Of a stretch of DNA of 64,000 nucleotides, positions 9,320-19,473 are shown piece after piece (position 1 is the first letter of the stretch; every line of letters starts with the position of its first letter). The stretch spans positions 124,001-188,000 of the forward strand of contig CAVPGM010000019.1 of NCBI GenBank assembly GCA_963703945.1. Reading direction: 5' to 3'. Origin of the DNA: JALORV01 sp963703945. Lineage in GTDB: Bacteria; Pseudomonadota; Gammaproteobacteria; Burkholderiales; Burkholderiaceae_F. The notes beneath the pieces were generated by a model that worked only from the letters and a program-made list of their open reading frames with translations, made no database searches and was not told the DNA's origin. Made by a program: the position numbers and the translations under genes.

Positions 9320-10057
9320 GTGCTCGACCACCGCAAGAACATACCCAGCCTGCGCGCAGTCACGATGCCGGAACGCGCCACCAGCCAGAAGGCGCGGGAG
9401 TCCTGGCAGCTCTGGGGCATTATTTCAGAGTTCGTCGAAGCGACCGAACGGCTGTCGGAGATACGGCCCGCCGTCTCGATCTTCGGCAGCGCGCGCAGCG
9501 TGCCGGGCAGCCCGAACTACGAGCTGGCGGTCGAGATCGCGCGCAAGCTGTCGGACGCGGGCTTCGCCGTGATCAGCGGAGGCGGTCCCGGCATCATGGA
9601 AGCGGCCAACAAGGGCGCGTACGAAGGCGCGTCGCCCTCGGTCGGGCTGAACATCGAACTGCCGTTCGAACAATCCGGCAACAGCTACCAGGACATCTCG
9701 CTTCGCTTCCGGCACTTTTTCGCGCGCAAGGTGGCATTCGTCAAGTACGCGGCTGCCTACGTCGTGATGCCGGGCGGCTACGGGACACTCGACGAACTCA
9801 CCGAGGCGCTGACGCTGATACAGACCGGCAAGGGCAGGAAGATGCCGGTGGTGCTGGTGGGAGCGGCGTTCTGGGGCGGCCTGCTCAGCTGGATGCGCGA
9901 CACGCTGATCGCCGAAGACATGATCAGCGCCACCGACCTCGAGATGATGCGGGTCGTCGATACTCCCGACGCCGTGGTCAACGCACTGTTCGACTTCTAC
10001 GATGCACGCGGCTTCGAGCAGAGTGCGACCGAAAGGGAAAAACTGCTGTATCTCTGA
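9320..10057 (+). CDS. LOG-family (TIGR00730) protein, putative cytokinin-type phosphoribohydrolase
   Basis: 245 residues with the lysine-decarboxylase-like Rossmann fold of the LOG family: GGGPGIMEAANKGAYEG near residues 91-107 and the diagnostic PGGYGTLDELTE near residues 152-163. Members hydrolyse nucleoside 5'-monophosphates to base plus ribose phosphate; the bacterial substrate is usually unproven. The frame opens at a GTG at 9320; an ATG at 9365 is an alternative start. It is divergent from polA with only 13 nt between the two starts. Confidence 0.85.
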   Translation: MLDHRKNIPSLRAVTMPERATSQKARESWQLWGIISEFVEATERLSEIRPAVSIFGSARSVPGSPNYELAVEIARKLSDAGFAVISGGGPGIMEAANKGAYEGASPSVGLNIELPFEQSGNSYQDISLRFRHFFARKVAFVKYAAAYVVMPGGYGTLDELTEALTLIQTGKGRKMPVVLVGAAFWGGLLSWMRDTLIAEDMISATDLEMMRVVDTPDAVVNALFDFYDARGFEQSATEREKLLYL

Positions 10058-10123
10058 GTTCGCGCAGATTTGCGTCACGTCTTGCTGGTTTCAGGGTATG
10101 GGCGGACCGTTAGAATGTCGCCT

Positions 10124-10687
10124 ATGCGGGACGGCTCTGTCATTCGATGGATTGAGCGGGCGATGACCCGTGCGCGGTGCGCCTCGTGCGCCTGGGTGGC
10201 GCTCGCCGCGGTTCCGGGCCTTGTCTACGCGCAGGCATCCTCGGCCCCCGCGGCAAAGCCGGCGGCGCCCGCGGCCGCAACCCGGCCGGCGTCCACGCCA
10301 GAACCCGCGGCGCGGACGCGCATTGAACTGCCCGCGTCCGAGCGGCGCGCGCTCGAAGCGGCCGAGACGCCGACCAAGCCGTCCGCCGACGTCACCCACA
10401 ACGAACTGCTGCCGACGCCCGACGATGCGCGCACCATTTCACCCGAGGAAAACCAGACCCGCATCGAGCAGATACGTACCTCGAACCGTATCAGCGAGGT
10501 GATCGTCACTCCCGCCATGACCGGGCGTCCGTACATCATGACCAACCGCGAAGGCCGCCAGTCGATGTCGGCGACCGAGAGCACATCAGGGCTCTCGCTG
10601 CCGAAGTTCTTCACCTTCGAATTCGGCAAGCCGGCGGAACGTCCTGCCGCGCCACTTCCCCCGCCCCCGTCGTCAAACTCACGCTAG
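10124..10687 (+). CDS. DUF2782-like secreted protein
   Basis: About 187 residues with a signal peptide (CAWVALAAVPGLVYAQ), a low-complexity Ala/Pro-rich linker and a C-terminal region (EENQTRIEQIRTSNRISEV, then VTPAMTGRPYIMTNREG) resembling DUF2782. That family often neighbours polA and thrB, as here. Function unknown. Start codons at 10115, 10124 and 10163 are all possible; 10163 gives the most compact signal peptide. It ends 33 nt before thrB and is probably cotranscribed with it. Confidence 0.6.
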   Translation: MRDGSVIRWIERAMTRARCASCAWVALAAVPGLVYAQASSAPAAKPAAPAAATRPASTPEPAARTRIELPASERRALEAAETPTKPSADVTHNELLPTPDDARTISPEENQTRIEQIRTSNRISEVIVTPAMTGRPYIMTNREGRQSMSATESTSGLSLPKFFTFEFGKPAERPAAPLPPPPSSNSR

Positions 10688-10720
10688 GGTCCGTACACCT
10701 CCACCGTCCGGCCCCACCCG

Positions 10721-11701
10721 ATGGCCGTCTTCACCGCGCTCACTCGCGCCGAAGCCGCGAGCTTCCTCGTGCAGTTCGGCATCGGTGAACTCACCGACCT
10801 GCAGGGCATCGCGACCGGCATCGAGAACACCAACTACTTCCTGTCGACCTCGCGGGGCCGCTACGTGCTGACGGTCTTCGAGCGGCTGAACTTCAAGCAG
10901 TTGCCGTTCTACCTCGAGCTGATGCGGCACTTCGCCCGGCGCGGCCTCCCGGTCCCCGAACCGCAGGAGAACCGTACCGGCGCGCTGTTGTCGGAACTCA
11001 GGGGCAAGCCGGCAGCGATCGTCACACGGCTCGAGGGCGCGGCGGTCACCGAGCCATCGGCGGCTCAGTGCGCGCTGGTCGGCGAGGTGCTGGCGAAGAT
11101 GCACCGCGCCGGGCAGGACTTTCCGCTGTTCCAGCCGCATCTTCGCGGCATCGGCTGGTGGAAGGAATCGGTACCCAAACTGGAGCCGCACGTGCCGGAC
11201 GACGTGTTCCATCTGCTGGCGGACGAACTCGTTTACCAGGACAGCTTCTTCCGAAGCGATCGCTTCGAGCGACTGCCGACCGGCCCGATCCACGCCGACC
11301 TGTTCCGCGACAACGTGCTGATCGCCGCGACGCCGGCGGGCGAAGCCATCGGCGGCGTGATCGATTTCTACTTCGCAGGCTGCTCGATATTCCTGTTCGA
11401 CCTCGCCGTCACGATGAACGACTGGTGCATCGACCTTGCCGGTGGCGCCTTCGATGCGCCACGTGCACAGGCGATGATCGATGCGTACCACGCGGTACGG
11501 CCGCTGAACGAGGAAGAGCACGAATGCTGGCGCACCGTGCTGCGCGGCGCCGCGCTGCGATTCTGGATTTCCCGGCTGTACGACTACTACATGCCCCGCC
11601 CGGCCGAGGTGCTGACGCCGCACGACCCGGCGCACTTCGAGCGGATCCTGCGACATCGACTGACCGACGCGACGCTGCCCTGGATCTCCGCGGCCGCCTA
11701 G
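10721..11701 (+). CDS. thrB: Homoserine kinase (APH-type ThrB)
   Basis: 326 residues of the aminoglycoside-phosphotransferase-like homoserine kinases used by betaproteobacteria and pseudomonads. Visible are the nucleotide-loop region (GIATGIENTNYFL), the catalytic loop HADLFRDNVLI near residues 188-198 and the metal-binding IDFYFAG. It phosphorylates L-homoserine in threonine synthesis. The stop codon is unusual: TA comes from the gene and the G is the first base of the inverted-repeat element that begins at 11701. Confidence 0.95.
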   Translation: MAVFTALTRAEAASFLVQFGIGELTDLQGIATGIENTNYFLSTSRGRYVLTVFERLNFKQLPFYLELMRHFARRGLPVPEPQENRTGALLSELRGKPAAIVTRLEGAAVTEPSAAQCALVGEVLAKMHRAGQDFPLFQPHLRGIGWWKESVPKLEPHVPDDVFHLLADELVYQDSFFRSDRFERLPTGPIHADLFRDNVLIAATPAGEAIGGVIDFYFAGCSIFLFDLAVTMNDWCIDLAGGAFDAPRAQAMIDAYHAVRPLNEEEHECWRTVLRGAALRFWISRLYDYYMPRPAEVLTPHDPAHFERILRHRLTDATLPWISAAA

Positions 11702-12037
11702 AACCTATCTCAGAGTCCCCGGTGGTCGCGGCGGGGTCGCATGGGGTGCAGGGCTAGGCGCGACGAGGGGACCATTGCTTACTGCAAGGACCCGAGCCGC
11801 AACAACGCCATGCGCCCCATGCGACCCCGCCCCGCAGGGTTGCCAAGCTGAGCACGCGCTGCGCGCGTGCGCATCTTGCGATGGTTCCGACGACGCAGCG
11901 GCTTTGCCGCTGCGGTGGCGGGCGTCTGCGGCGTTGGCCGGCTCGGCCGTAGGCTCAGCTACTGTCCTTCGCCAGCCGCCTGGCATCCGCCCGCTTCTCT
12001 TGGCAACGCGATCCATCGGGGACTCTGAGATAGGTTC
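11701..12037 (+). mobile_element. Transposase-less inverted-repeat (MITE-like) element, copy 1
   Basis: A 337-bp element bounded by perfect 20-bp terminal inverted repeats (gaacctatctcagagtcccc at 11701-11720, its reverse complement at 12018-12037). No transposase frame is inside. A second copy lies in reverse orientation at 49572-49842. Relative to that copy this one has an extra ~79-nt segment (11846-11924, containing a GCAGCGG/CCGCTGC hairpin) in place of 14 nt. A TA precedes the left end but is not repeated at the right. It separates thrB from the BPSS1780-type gene. The IS family that mobilises it is not known to me. Confidence 0.8.
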
Positions 12038-12060
12038 GCACGCCCCGATAGAATCAGGAC

Positions 12061-12852
12061 ATGCAAGTCAGAACGCTGCCGGCCGCGGCCGGATGGGCCT
12101 GGTTGCGCGAAGGACTGGCACTGTATCGGCGCCAGGCGTTTGCGTTCACCGCGCTGGTCATCATGTATTCGATGGCGCTGATGCTGATCGCCAACATCCC
12201 GCTGATCGGCTTGCCGCTCGCGGCGATCCTCGTGCCGTTCGGAACGCTCGGCCTGACGGCGGCCGGCCGCGCGGCGGAGCGCAACGTCGTGCCACTGCCT
12301 TCCTTGCTGCTCGACGGCTTCAAGGGCCCGCAGCGAAAAGCGCTGCTGCAGCTGGGCGTGGTGCACTCCGGTTTGGTCCTGCTGCTGGTGGTGCTGACCA
12401 CGCTGTTCGCGCGCGATGAACTCGCCCAGTGGAAGATCGTCGATGGCCAGGTGGATCCGGCGTCGGTGGCTGCCAATGTGCCATGGGACGCCCTTTTCGT
12501 CGCCCTGGTCGTCTACACGCCGATCCTGATGATGACCTGGTTCGCGCCGCAGCTGGTGGCGTGGCACCGGCAGCCGGTCGGAAAGTCTCTGTTCTTTTCG
12601 TTGTTCGCCTGCTGGCGGAACCGCTGGCCGTTTCTCGTTCTGACGTTCGCACTGTGCGCAGTGATCTTCGCCATATCGTGGATCGTGTCCTGGCTGATGA
12701 GCGCCATCGGCGTCTCCCCGGCGCTCGGTTCGATGCTGCTGGCGCCGATCGCGCTGGTGCTGACCAGCGTCGCGTATTCCACCCAGTATCCGATCTACAA
12801 GGCGGTGCTCGAACCGCCGTCAGTGCTCGATCCGGCGCCTTCGCCGGGCTGA
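12061..12852 (+). CDS. BPSS1780 family membrane protein
   Basis: A 263-residue integral membrane protein with about six hydrophobic segments (e.g. AFTALVIMYSMALMLIANI, LILVVLTTLF-like and FLVLTFALCAVIFAISWIV). The N-terminal GWAWLREGLALYRRQ and the LPLAAILVPFGTLGL stretch match the BPSS1780 family of Burkholderiales, which has no known function. It starts at ATG 12061, 23 nt after the inverted-repeat element, and ends 3 nt before the convergent uvrD stop. Confidence 0.8.
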   Translation: MQVRTLPAAAGWAWLREGLALYRRQAFAFTALVIMYSMALMLIANIPLIGLPLAAILVPFGTLGLTAAGRAAERNVVPLPSLLLDGFKGPQRKALLQLGVVHSGLVLLLVVLTTLFARDELAQWKIVDGQVDPASVAANVPWDALFVALVVYTPILMMTWFAPQLVAWHRQPVGKSLFFSLFACWRNRWPFLVLTFALCAVIFAISWIVSWLMSAIGVSPALGSMLLAPIALVLTSVAYSTQYPIYKAVLEPPSVLDPAPSPG

Positions 12853-12855
12853 TGC

Positions 12856-15059
12856 TCAGGCCGCCACGAGTTTCGCCACAGCGAGCGCCAGCCACTTGAT
12901 GCCCTGCGGCCCGAAGTTGACCTGAGCGCGGGCATCGTCGCCACTGCCTTCCAGATTGATCACCACGCCTTCGCCGAAGCGCGCGTGGCGCACCGACTGA
13001 CCGACCCGCACACCATGCGACGGTGCTGAACGCGCCGGCGGCAATCGCCGGCGCCGACGGACGTACGCCTGCGTCGTGCCACTGGCCGCCATAACGTCCG
13101 CCAGCCACGGCGCGCGGCGTCAGCCACTTCACCGCGTTCTCGGGCAACTCGCCGAGGAAGCGCGACTTGATGCCGTAGCGCGTCTGCCCGTGCAACAGGC
13201 GGCTCTGTGCGAAGCTGATGTAAAGGCGCCTGCGCGCGCGGGTGATCGCCACATACATCAGGCGGCGCTCCTCCTCCAGTCCATCCTGCTCGGTCAGGCT
13301 GTTCTCATGCGGGAACAGCCCCTCCTCCAGCCCGGTGATGAATACCGCGTGGAACTCGAGTCCCTTCGCCGAGTGCACGGTCATCAGCTGCAGCGCATCC
13401 TGGCCGGCCTGCGCCTGGTTGTCGCCCGCTTCGAGCGACGCGTGCGACAGGAAAGCCGCCAGCGGCGAAGGAATCTGCGCGGCGGCTTCGGCCTGCGTGC
13501 CCGGCGCGTCCTGGGTGTAACCCTCCTCCGTCACGAAGGCAGCGGCCGCGTTGACCAGCTCGTTCAGGTTCTCGATGCGCTCCTGGCCTTCCCGCTCGTT
13601 CTGGTAATGCGCAATGAGCCCGCTGCGCTGGATCACCGCGTCGACGATCTCGGCCAGCGGCAGCGAAGCGGTTTCGAACCGCAGGCTTTCGATCAGCTGC
13701 ACGAATGTCGACAGGCTTGCCCCGCCCCTGCCCTTCAGCGCACCGACCGCCGCGTACAGGCTCTGGCCCGCCGCCCGCGCGGCATCCGCCAGTTGCTCGA
13801 GCGTGCGCGCGCCAATGCCACGCGGGGGAAAGTTGACCACACGCAGGAACGCGGTGTCGTCGGTCGGGTTCTCGATCAGCCGCAGGTAGGCCAGCGCGTG
13901 CTTGACCTCGGCTCGCTCGAAAAAGCGGAGCCCGCCGTATACGCGATACGGAATGGCCGCGTTGAACAGCGCGTGCTCGATGACGCGCGACTGCGCGTTC
14001 GAGCGGTATAGCACCGCAATCTCGGAGCGCGCGTGCCCCTCGGCGATCAGACCCTTGACCTCGTCGACCAGCCACGCGGCCTCGTAGCCGTCGGTCTGCG
14101 CCTCGTAGATGCGCACCGCTTCGCCCTCGCCGGCGTCGGTCCACAGTTCCTTGCCGAGCCGGCGCAGCGTTGTGGGCGATCAGCGCGTTGGCCGCATTGA
14201 GGATGTGACCGACCGAGCGGTAGTTCTGCTCGAGCTTGATCAGATTCTGCACGCGGAACTCGCGTTCGAAGTCCGCCATGTTGCCGACGTTCGCGCCGCG
14301 GAAGGCGTAGATCGACTGGTCGTCGTCGCCGACCGCGAAAATGGCGTTCCTGCGCTGCCCGGCCAGCTGCTTGAGCCACGCGTACTGCAGCTTGTTCGTG
14401 TCCTGGAACTCGTCGACCAGGACGTGGCGGAAGCGGTCCTGGTAGTGCTGCCGCAGGATCTCGTTGCGGTCGAGCAGCTCGTAGCAGCGCAGCAGCAGCT
14501 CGGCGAAGTCGACCACGCCCTCGCGATTGCATTGTGCGTCGTAGAGTGCGTAGAGCTCGACGAAGCGGCGGTTGTAGTCGTCGTTGACCTCGACGTCCTT
14601 CGCCCTCAGGCCCGCCTCCTTCGAACTGTTGATGAACAGTTGCAGATTGCGCGGCGGATAGCGCTCGTCGTCGATGTTGTTCGCCTTCAGCAGCCGCTTG
14701 ATCGCGCCCAGCTGGTCAGCCGAGTCGAGGATCTGGAAGGTGGCCGGCAGGCCGGCATCGCGGTGATGCGCGCGCAGCATCCGGTTGCACAGGCCGTGAA
14801 AGGTGCCGATCCACATGCCGCGCACGTTGATCGGCAGCATGGCGGAGAGCCGCGTCAGCATTTCCTTCGCGGCCTTGTTGGTGAAGGTGACCGCCAGCAC
14901 GCCCTGCGGCGAGACCTGTCCGGTCTGGATCAGCCACGCGATGCGGGTCGTCAGCACGCGCGTCTTGCCGCTGCCGGCACCGGCGAGGATCAGGGCGGAC
15001 TGGTTGGGGAGGGTGACCGCAGCGAGCTGCTGCTCGTTCAGATTGGCCAGCAGATTCAT
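12856..15059 (-). CDS. uvrD: UvrD/PcrA-type DNA helicase II, two frameshifts
   Basis: A superfamily 1A 3'-5' helicase of about 733 residues acting in mismatch and nucleotide-excision repair. Motif I (AGAGSGKT) lies near residue 26, then TFTNKAAKEM (Ia), LVDEFQDTN (II), GDDDQSIYAFRGA (III), LEQNYRS (IV), MTVHSAKGLEF (V) and VAITRAR (VI). The C-terminus has the conserved VRHARFGEGVVI segment. The frame breaks near 14161 (an extra C; corrected reading NAARLGKELWTD) and again near 13035. Both sides match the family, so the gene is probably intact in the organism. It is divergent from leuS. Confidence 0.9.
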
Positions 15060-15122
15060 GAGCGGTCGGAAGTGTAGCCGCCCCTATAATCGCTCCCTTG
15101 AAATCAAACACTTAGAACTGCG

Positions 15123-17754
15123 ATGACACCGAAGTACGACCCGCAGGCCGTCGAAACGGCGGCGCAGGCCCACTGGGAACGCGCGCGGGCCTACCGCGCG
15201 GTCGAGCACGCCAGAGATGCGCAGGGCAAGGCCAAGCCCAAGTTCTACGTCTGTTCGATGCTGCCGTACCCCAGCGGCAAGCTGCACATGGGCCATGTGC
15301 GCAACTACACGCTCAACGACGTGATGTACCGCATCCTGCGGATGCGCGGCTTCAACGTGATGACGCCGATGGGCTGGGATGCTTTCGGCCTGCCGGCGGA
15401 GAACGCGGCGATCGAAAAGAAGGTCGCTCCCGCCGAGTGGACGTACGGCAATATCGCCGAGATGAAGGCGCAGATGCAGCCGCTCGGCCTCGCCTTCGAC
15501 TGGTCGCGCGAGCTCGCGACCTGCCAGCCCGAGTACTACAAGTGGAACCAGTGGATGTTCCTGAAGATGCTCGACAAGGGCATCGCATACCGCAAGACGC
15601 AGGTCGTCAACTGGGATCCGGTCGACCAGACGGTGCTCGCCAACGAACAGGTGGTCGACGGCCGCGGCTGGCGCTCGAACGCGATCGTCGAAAAGCGCGA
15701 GATCCCGGGCTACTACCTGGCCATCACGCAGTACGCCGAAGAACTGCTCGCCGATCTGGAGAGGCTCGACTGGCCTCCGCAGGTCAAGGCCATGCAGGAG
15801 AACTGGATCGGCAAGAGCGTCGGCGTGAACTTCGGCTTCCCGTACGAACTCGACGGCGAGCAGAAGCTGCTGCGCGTGTTCACCACGCGCGCCGACACGA
15901 TCATGGGCGTGACCTTCATGGCGATCGCCGCCGAGCACCCGCTCGCCGCGCGGCTCGCGCAGGACCGCCCGGACGTCGCCGCCTTCATCGACGAGTGCAA
16001 GAAGGGCAGCTTCGCCGAGGCGGACCTCGCCACGATGGAGAAGAAAGGGGTCGCGACGGGCTTCTCCGTCAAGCACCCGCTGACCGGCGCGGACGTGCCG
16101 GTGTGGATCGGCAACTACGTGCTGATGGGCTACGGCGAAGGCGCGGTGATGGGCGTGCCGGCGCACGACGAGCGCGACTTCGCGTTCGCGAAGAAGTACG
16201 GGCTGCCGATCAGGCAGGTGATCGGCGTGCCGGGTGAGAAATTCTCGCTCGACGCCTGGCAGGAGTGGTACGCCGACAAGACGCGCGGCGTGTGCGTGAA
16301 CTCGGGCAAGTACGACGGCCTCGACTATGAGGCGGCCACCGATGCGATCGCCGCCGACCTGAAGGCCAAGAAACTTGGCGACAAACAGGTGCAGTACCGG
16401 CTGCGCGACTGGGGCATCTCGCGCCAGCGTTACTGGGGCACGCCGATCCCGATCATCCACTGCGAATCGTGCGGCCCGGTGCCGGTGCCCGAGCAGGACC
16501 TGCCGGTCGTGCTGCCCGAAGGGCTGGTCCCAGACGGCAGCGGCAGTCCGCTCGCCAAGTACGAGCCATTCCTGAACTGCACGTGTCCGATCTGCGGCAA
16601 GCCGGCGCGCCGCGAGACCGACACGATGGACACGTTCGTCGACTCGGCCTGGTACTACATGCGCTACTGCTCGCCGGACAGCGCCGACGCGATCGTCGAC
16701 GGCCGCAACGACTACTGGATGCCGATGGACCAGTACATCGGCGGCATCGAACACGCGGTGCTGCACCTGCTGTACGCGCGCTTCTGGACCAAGGTGATGC
16801 GCGACATGGGCCTCGTCAAGTTCGACGAGCCGTTCCAGCGTCTGTTCACGCAGGGCATGCTGACGCACGAGTGCTACTACCGCGAGGATGCAGCCGGCAA
16901 GAAGCGCTGGTTCTATCCGTCCGAGATCGACATCGAGTACGACGACAAGGGCCGTCCGCTGAAGGTTACGGCACGCGAGGACGGCCAGCCGGTCAGCTTC
17001 GGCGGCATCGAAAAGATGTCGAAGAGCAAGAACAACGTCGTCGAGCCGTCGGACATCATCGGCCGATTCGGAGCCGACACGGCACGTGCGTTCGTCATGT
17101 TCGCCGGCCCGCCCGACCAGAGCGCCGCGTGGAGCAATTCGGGCGCGGAAGGCACGTACCGCTTCCTGCGGCGGCTGTGGAACTTCTGCAGCGAACGGCA
17201 GCGCCACGCTGAAGACGCCATCGATGCTCGACGGCGCGGCGCCGACGCCGGCGCACAAGGCCGTGCGGCGCGACATCCACGCGAACCTGAAGCAGGCCGA
17301 CTTCGACTACGCGCGCATGCAGTACAACACGGTCGTGTCGGCCGCGATGAAGATGCTGAACGCGCTGGAAGATGCAAAGCTCGGCAGCGCGCCGGCGGAC
17401 GCCACGCTGCTGCGCGAATGCGTCGGCATCCTGCTGCGCGCGCTCTATCCGATCGCGCCGCACATCACCCACGCGCTCTGGAACGAGCTCGGCTACGCGG
17501 CGCAGTTCGGCACCGAGATCATCGATGCGCCGTGGCCGCAGGCCGACGCCGCGGCCCTGGTCACCGACGAGATCGAACTGGTCGTGCAGGTCAACGGCAA
17601 GCTGCGGGCGTCGATCCGCGTGCCGGCTACCGCCGACAAGAGCGCGATCGAGCGGGCGGCCATCAGCGACGCCAACGTGCAGAAACACGTCGCCGGCCAG
17701 GCGGTGAAACGCGTCGTCGTCGTGCCGGGCAAGCTCGTCAACGTGGTCGTCTGA
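15123..17754 (+). CDS. leuS: Leucyl-tRNA synthetase, frameshifted
   Basis: About 876 residues. The HIGH signature is present as HMGH (GKLHMGHVRNY, residues about 54-64) and the KMSKS loop as EKMSKSKNN near residue 637; the editing domain and the DWGISRQRYWGTPIP block lie between. It charges tRNA-Leu. The frame shifts by one base between about 17180 and 17235, just after LRRLWNFC. The downstream anticodon-binding part (QYNTVVSAAMKMLNALE, then VNGKLR) is intact in the +1 frame. As leuS is essential, a sequence error is far likelier than loss. The stop overlaps the lptE ATG. Confidence 0.95.
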
Positions 17755-18251
17755 TGCGGCAGCGGCGCCGACTGCTCGCGGCTCTTGCCGCCGCTCCGCT
17801 GGCGGCGTGCGGCTTCAAGCTGCGCGGTACGCAGTCGTTGCCGGTCGAGACGATCTACCTCGCGTTGCCCGTCAATTCGCCGATCGGCGCCGAAATGTCG
17901 CGCCTGCTGCGCGCGTCGACCAACGCCCGCGTGGTCAGCGAACGCAAGGATGCACAGGCGATTTTCGAGCTGATGGGCGAGAACCGCGAACGCGAGGTGC
18001 TGGCGATCAATTCGCAGGGGCGCGCCACCGAATACCAGTTGCGGCTGCGCGTGCGGTTCCGCGTCCTCGACAAGAATGCGTCGGAACTGATCGTGCCGAC
18101 CGACCTGCTGGCCCGCCGCGACATCACGTTCAACGAGTCCGACCTGCTCGCCAAGGAATCAGAGGAAGGGCTGCTGTATCGCGACATGCAGAGCGACCTG
18201 GTCCGCCAGATGGTGAGCCGGCTGGCGGCGATGAAACCCGAGGCGGCCTAG
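17754..18251 (+). CDS. lptE: LPS-assembly lipoprotein LptE
   Basis: 165 residues. A short signal peptide ends in a lipobox (PLAACGFKLRG, Cys near residue 19), followed by the LptE/RlpB fold (ESEEGLLYRDMQSDLVRQM near the C-terminus). LptE plugs the LptD barrel and delivers LPS to the cell surface. It overlaps leuS by one base and precedes holA, the usual leuS-lptE-holA order, with a hairpin-rich spacer in between. Confidence 0.93.
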   Translation: MRQRRRLLAALAAAPLAACGFKLRGTQSLPVETIYLALPVNSPIGAEMSRLLRASTNARVVSERKDAQAIFELMGENREREVLAINSQGRATEYQLRLRVRFRVLDKNASELIVPTDLLARRDITFNESDLLAKESEEGLLYRDMQSDLVRQMVSRLAAMKPEAA

Positions 18252-18416
18252 TGGAGGCCCCCACGCTCGCTTCGTTCGCTGGTCCACGGTCGGCTTGCAA
18301 GCCGAACCGCTTCGCCACGCGGGAGACAGGCCGCAGGGCCTGGCTCCCGTCGGGGCTCAGCCCCTTGGGGGCCATCGGTCGGCTTGGGAGCGGCCCGGCG
18401 CCGACCGAGCGCGCTA
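18252..18416 (+). repeat. Hairpin-rich REP-like intergenic element
   Basis: A 165-bp spacer between lptE and holA with stacked palindromes: a perfect 14-bp palindrome CGGCTTGCAAGCCG (18291-18304), a GGGAG-CAGGCC/GGCCTG-CTCCC hairpin (18321-18348) and GGGGCTCAGCCCC. The outer parts GGAGGCCCCC and CCTTGGGGGCC are also roughly inverted. It looks like the extragenic palindromic repeats that occur in many copies in Burkholderiales genomes. It could also act as an attenuator or mRNA stabiliser between lptE and holA. No second copy was seen in the window. Confidence 0.55.
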
Positions 18417-19473
18417 ATGAAAGTTGATAGCCTGCCGCCACTGATCGCGCGCGCCGAACGTGAACGACGGATGCCGGCGCTGGTCGTCATCGCGAGCGAC
18501 GAGCCGCTGCTGTCGCAGGAGGCGGCCGACGCGCTGCGCGCCACGGCGCGTTCACTCGGCTACAGCGAACGCGAGGTGCTGCAGACGGACGCGCGCTTCG
18601 ACTGGTCAAGGCTGGCGCAGGCCAGCCAGGGCCTGTCGCTGTTTGCCGAGCGCCGCATCGTGGAGGTGCGGCTGCCGACCGGGAAGCCGCGGCGTGGCCG
18701 GCGCGGCCGCGCTCGAAGCCCTGGCGCAGAACCTCAACGAAGACACCTTCACGCTGGTACTGCTGCCGTGGCTCGACCGCCGCGCACGCGAGTCACGCTG
18801 GGCCGGCGCCCTCGAGCGCGCCGGGGTCATGCTCGCAATCGATAGCATCGATCGCACGCGCCTGCCGGCCTGGATCGGTCAGCGCCTGGCGCGGCAGCAG
18901 CAGCGCGCACCCGACGAGGCGCTCGCCTTCATCGCGGACCGTGTCGAAGGCAACCTGCTGGCTGCCCATCAGGAGATCGTCAAGCTCGGCTTGCTCTATC
19001 CGACCGGAGAACTGTCGATCGAACAGGTGCGCGAGGCGGTGCTCAACGTAGCCCGCTACAACGTCTTCGAGCTGCCGTCGGTGATGCTGGCCGGCGACGC
19101 CACGCGCGTGGCCCGCACCCTCGGCGGACTGCGCGCCGAAGGGGAGCCGCTGCCGCTGATCGTGTGGGCGATCTCCGAAGAGCTGAGGGCGCTCGCGCGC
19201 GTCAAATCGCTGGTCCAGGCTGGCCGCCCGTTTGCCGAAGCGGCGCGCCAGAGCGGAATCTGGGGCGCGCGGCAGGCGCTCGTGGAGCGCGCGCTCGGGC
19301 GCATCGACCTCGACCGGGTCGAGAAATCGCTCGCACGCGTCGGCCAGGTCGACCGGCTGATCAAGGGGCTGCGCGCGCCGGAACTCGACAGCGACCCGTG
19401 GCTAGAATTGTGCGAAATCATGATCGACGTTGCTCGTCCCGCACCACGAACCGTTGCCTCGGCCCATCGATGA
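18417..19473 (+). CDS. holA: DNA polymerase III delta subunit, frameshifted
   Basis: About 351 residues with the HolA clamp-loader layout: N-terminal MKVDSLPPLIARAERE, a P-loop-like region without Walker A, and a helical C-terminus (EELRALARVKSLVQAGRPFA). Delta opens the beta clamp. The frame breaks at about 18690, where an extra C in CCGCGGCG disrupts ...GKPGVAGAAALEAL; removing it joins both halves. The gene is essential, so an error is the likely cause. The stop overlaps the proA ATG by four bases. Confidence 0.88.

Noticed and set aside
11701..12037. Considered as a full insertion sequence
   Set aside because: 337 bp with terminal repeats but no frame long enough for a transposase and no transposase motifs.
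15084..17276. 730-codon open frame opposite leuS
   Set aside because: Composition (Arg/Val/His-rich) is that of an antisense shadow, and leuS motifs on the plus strand are unambiguous.
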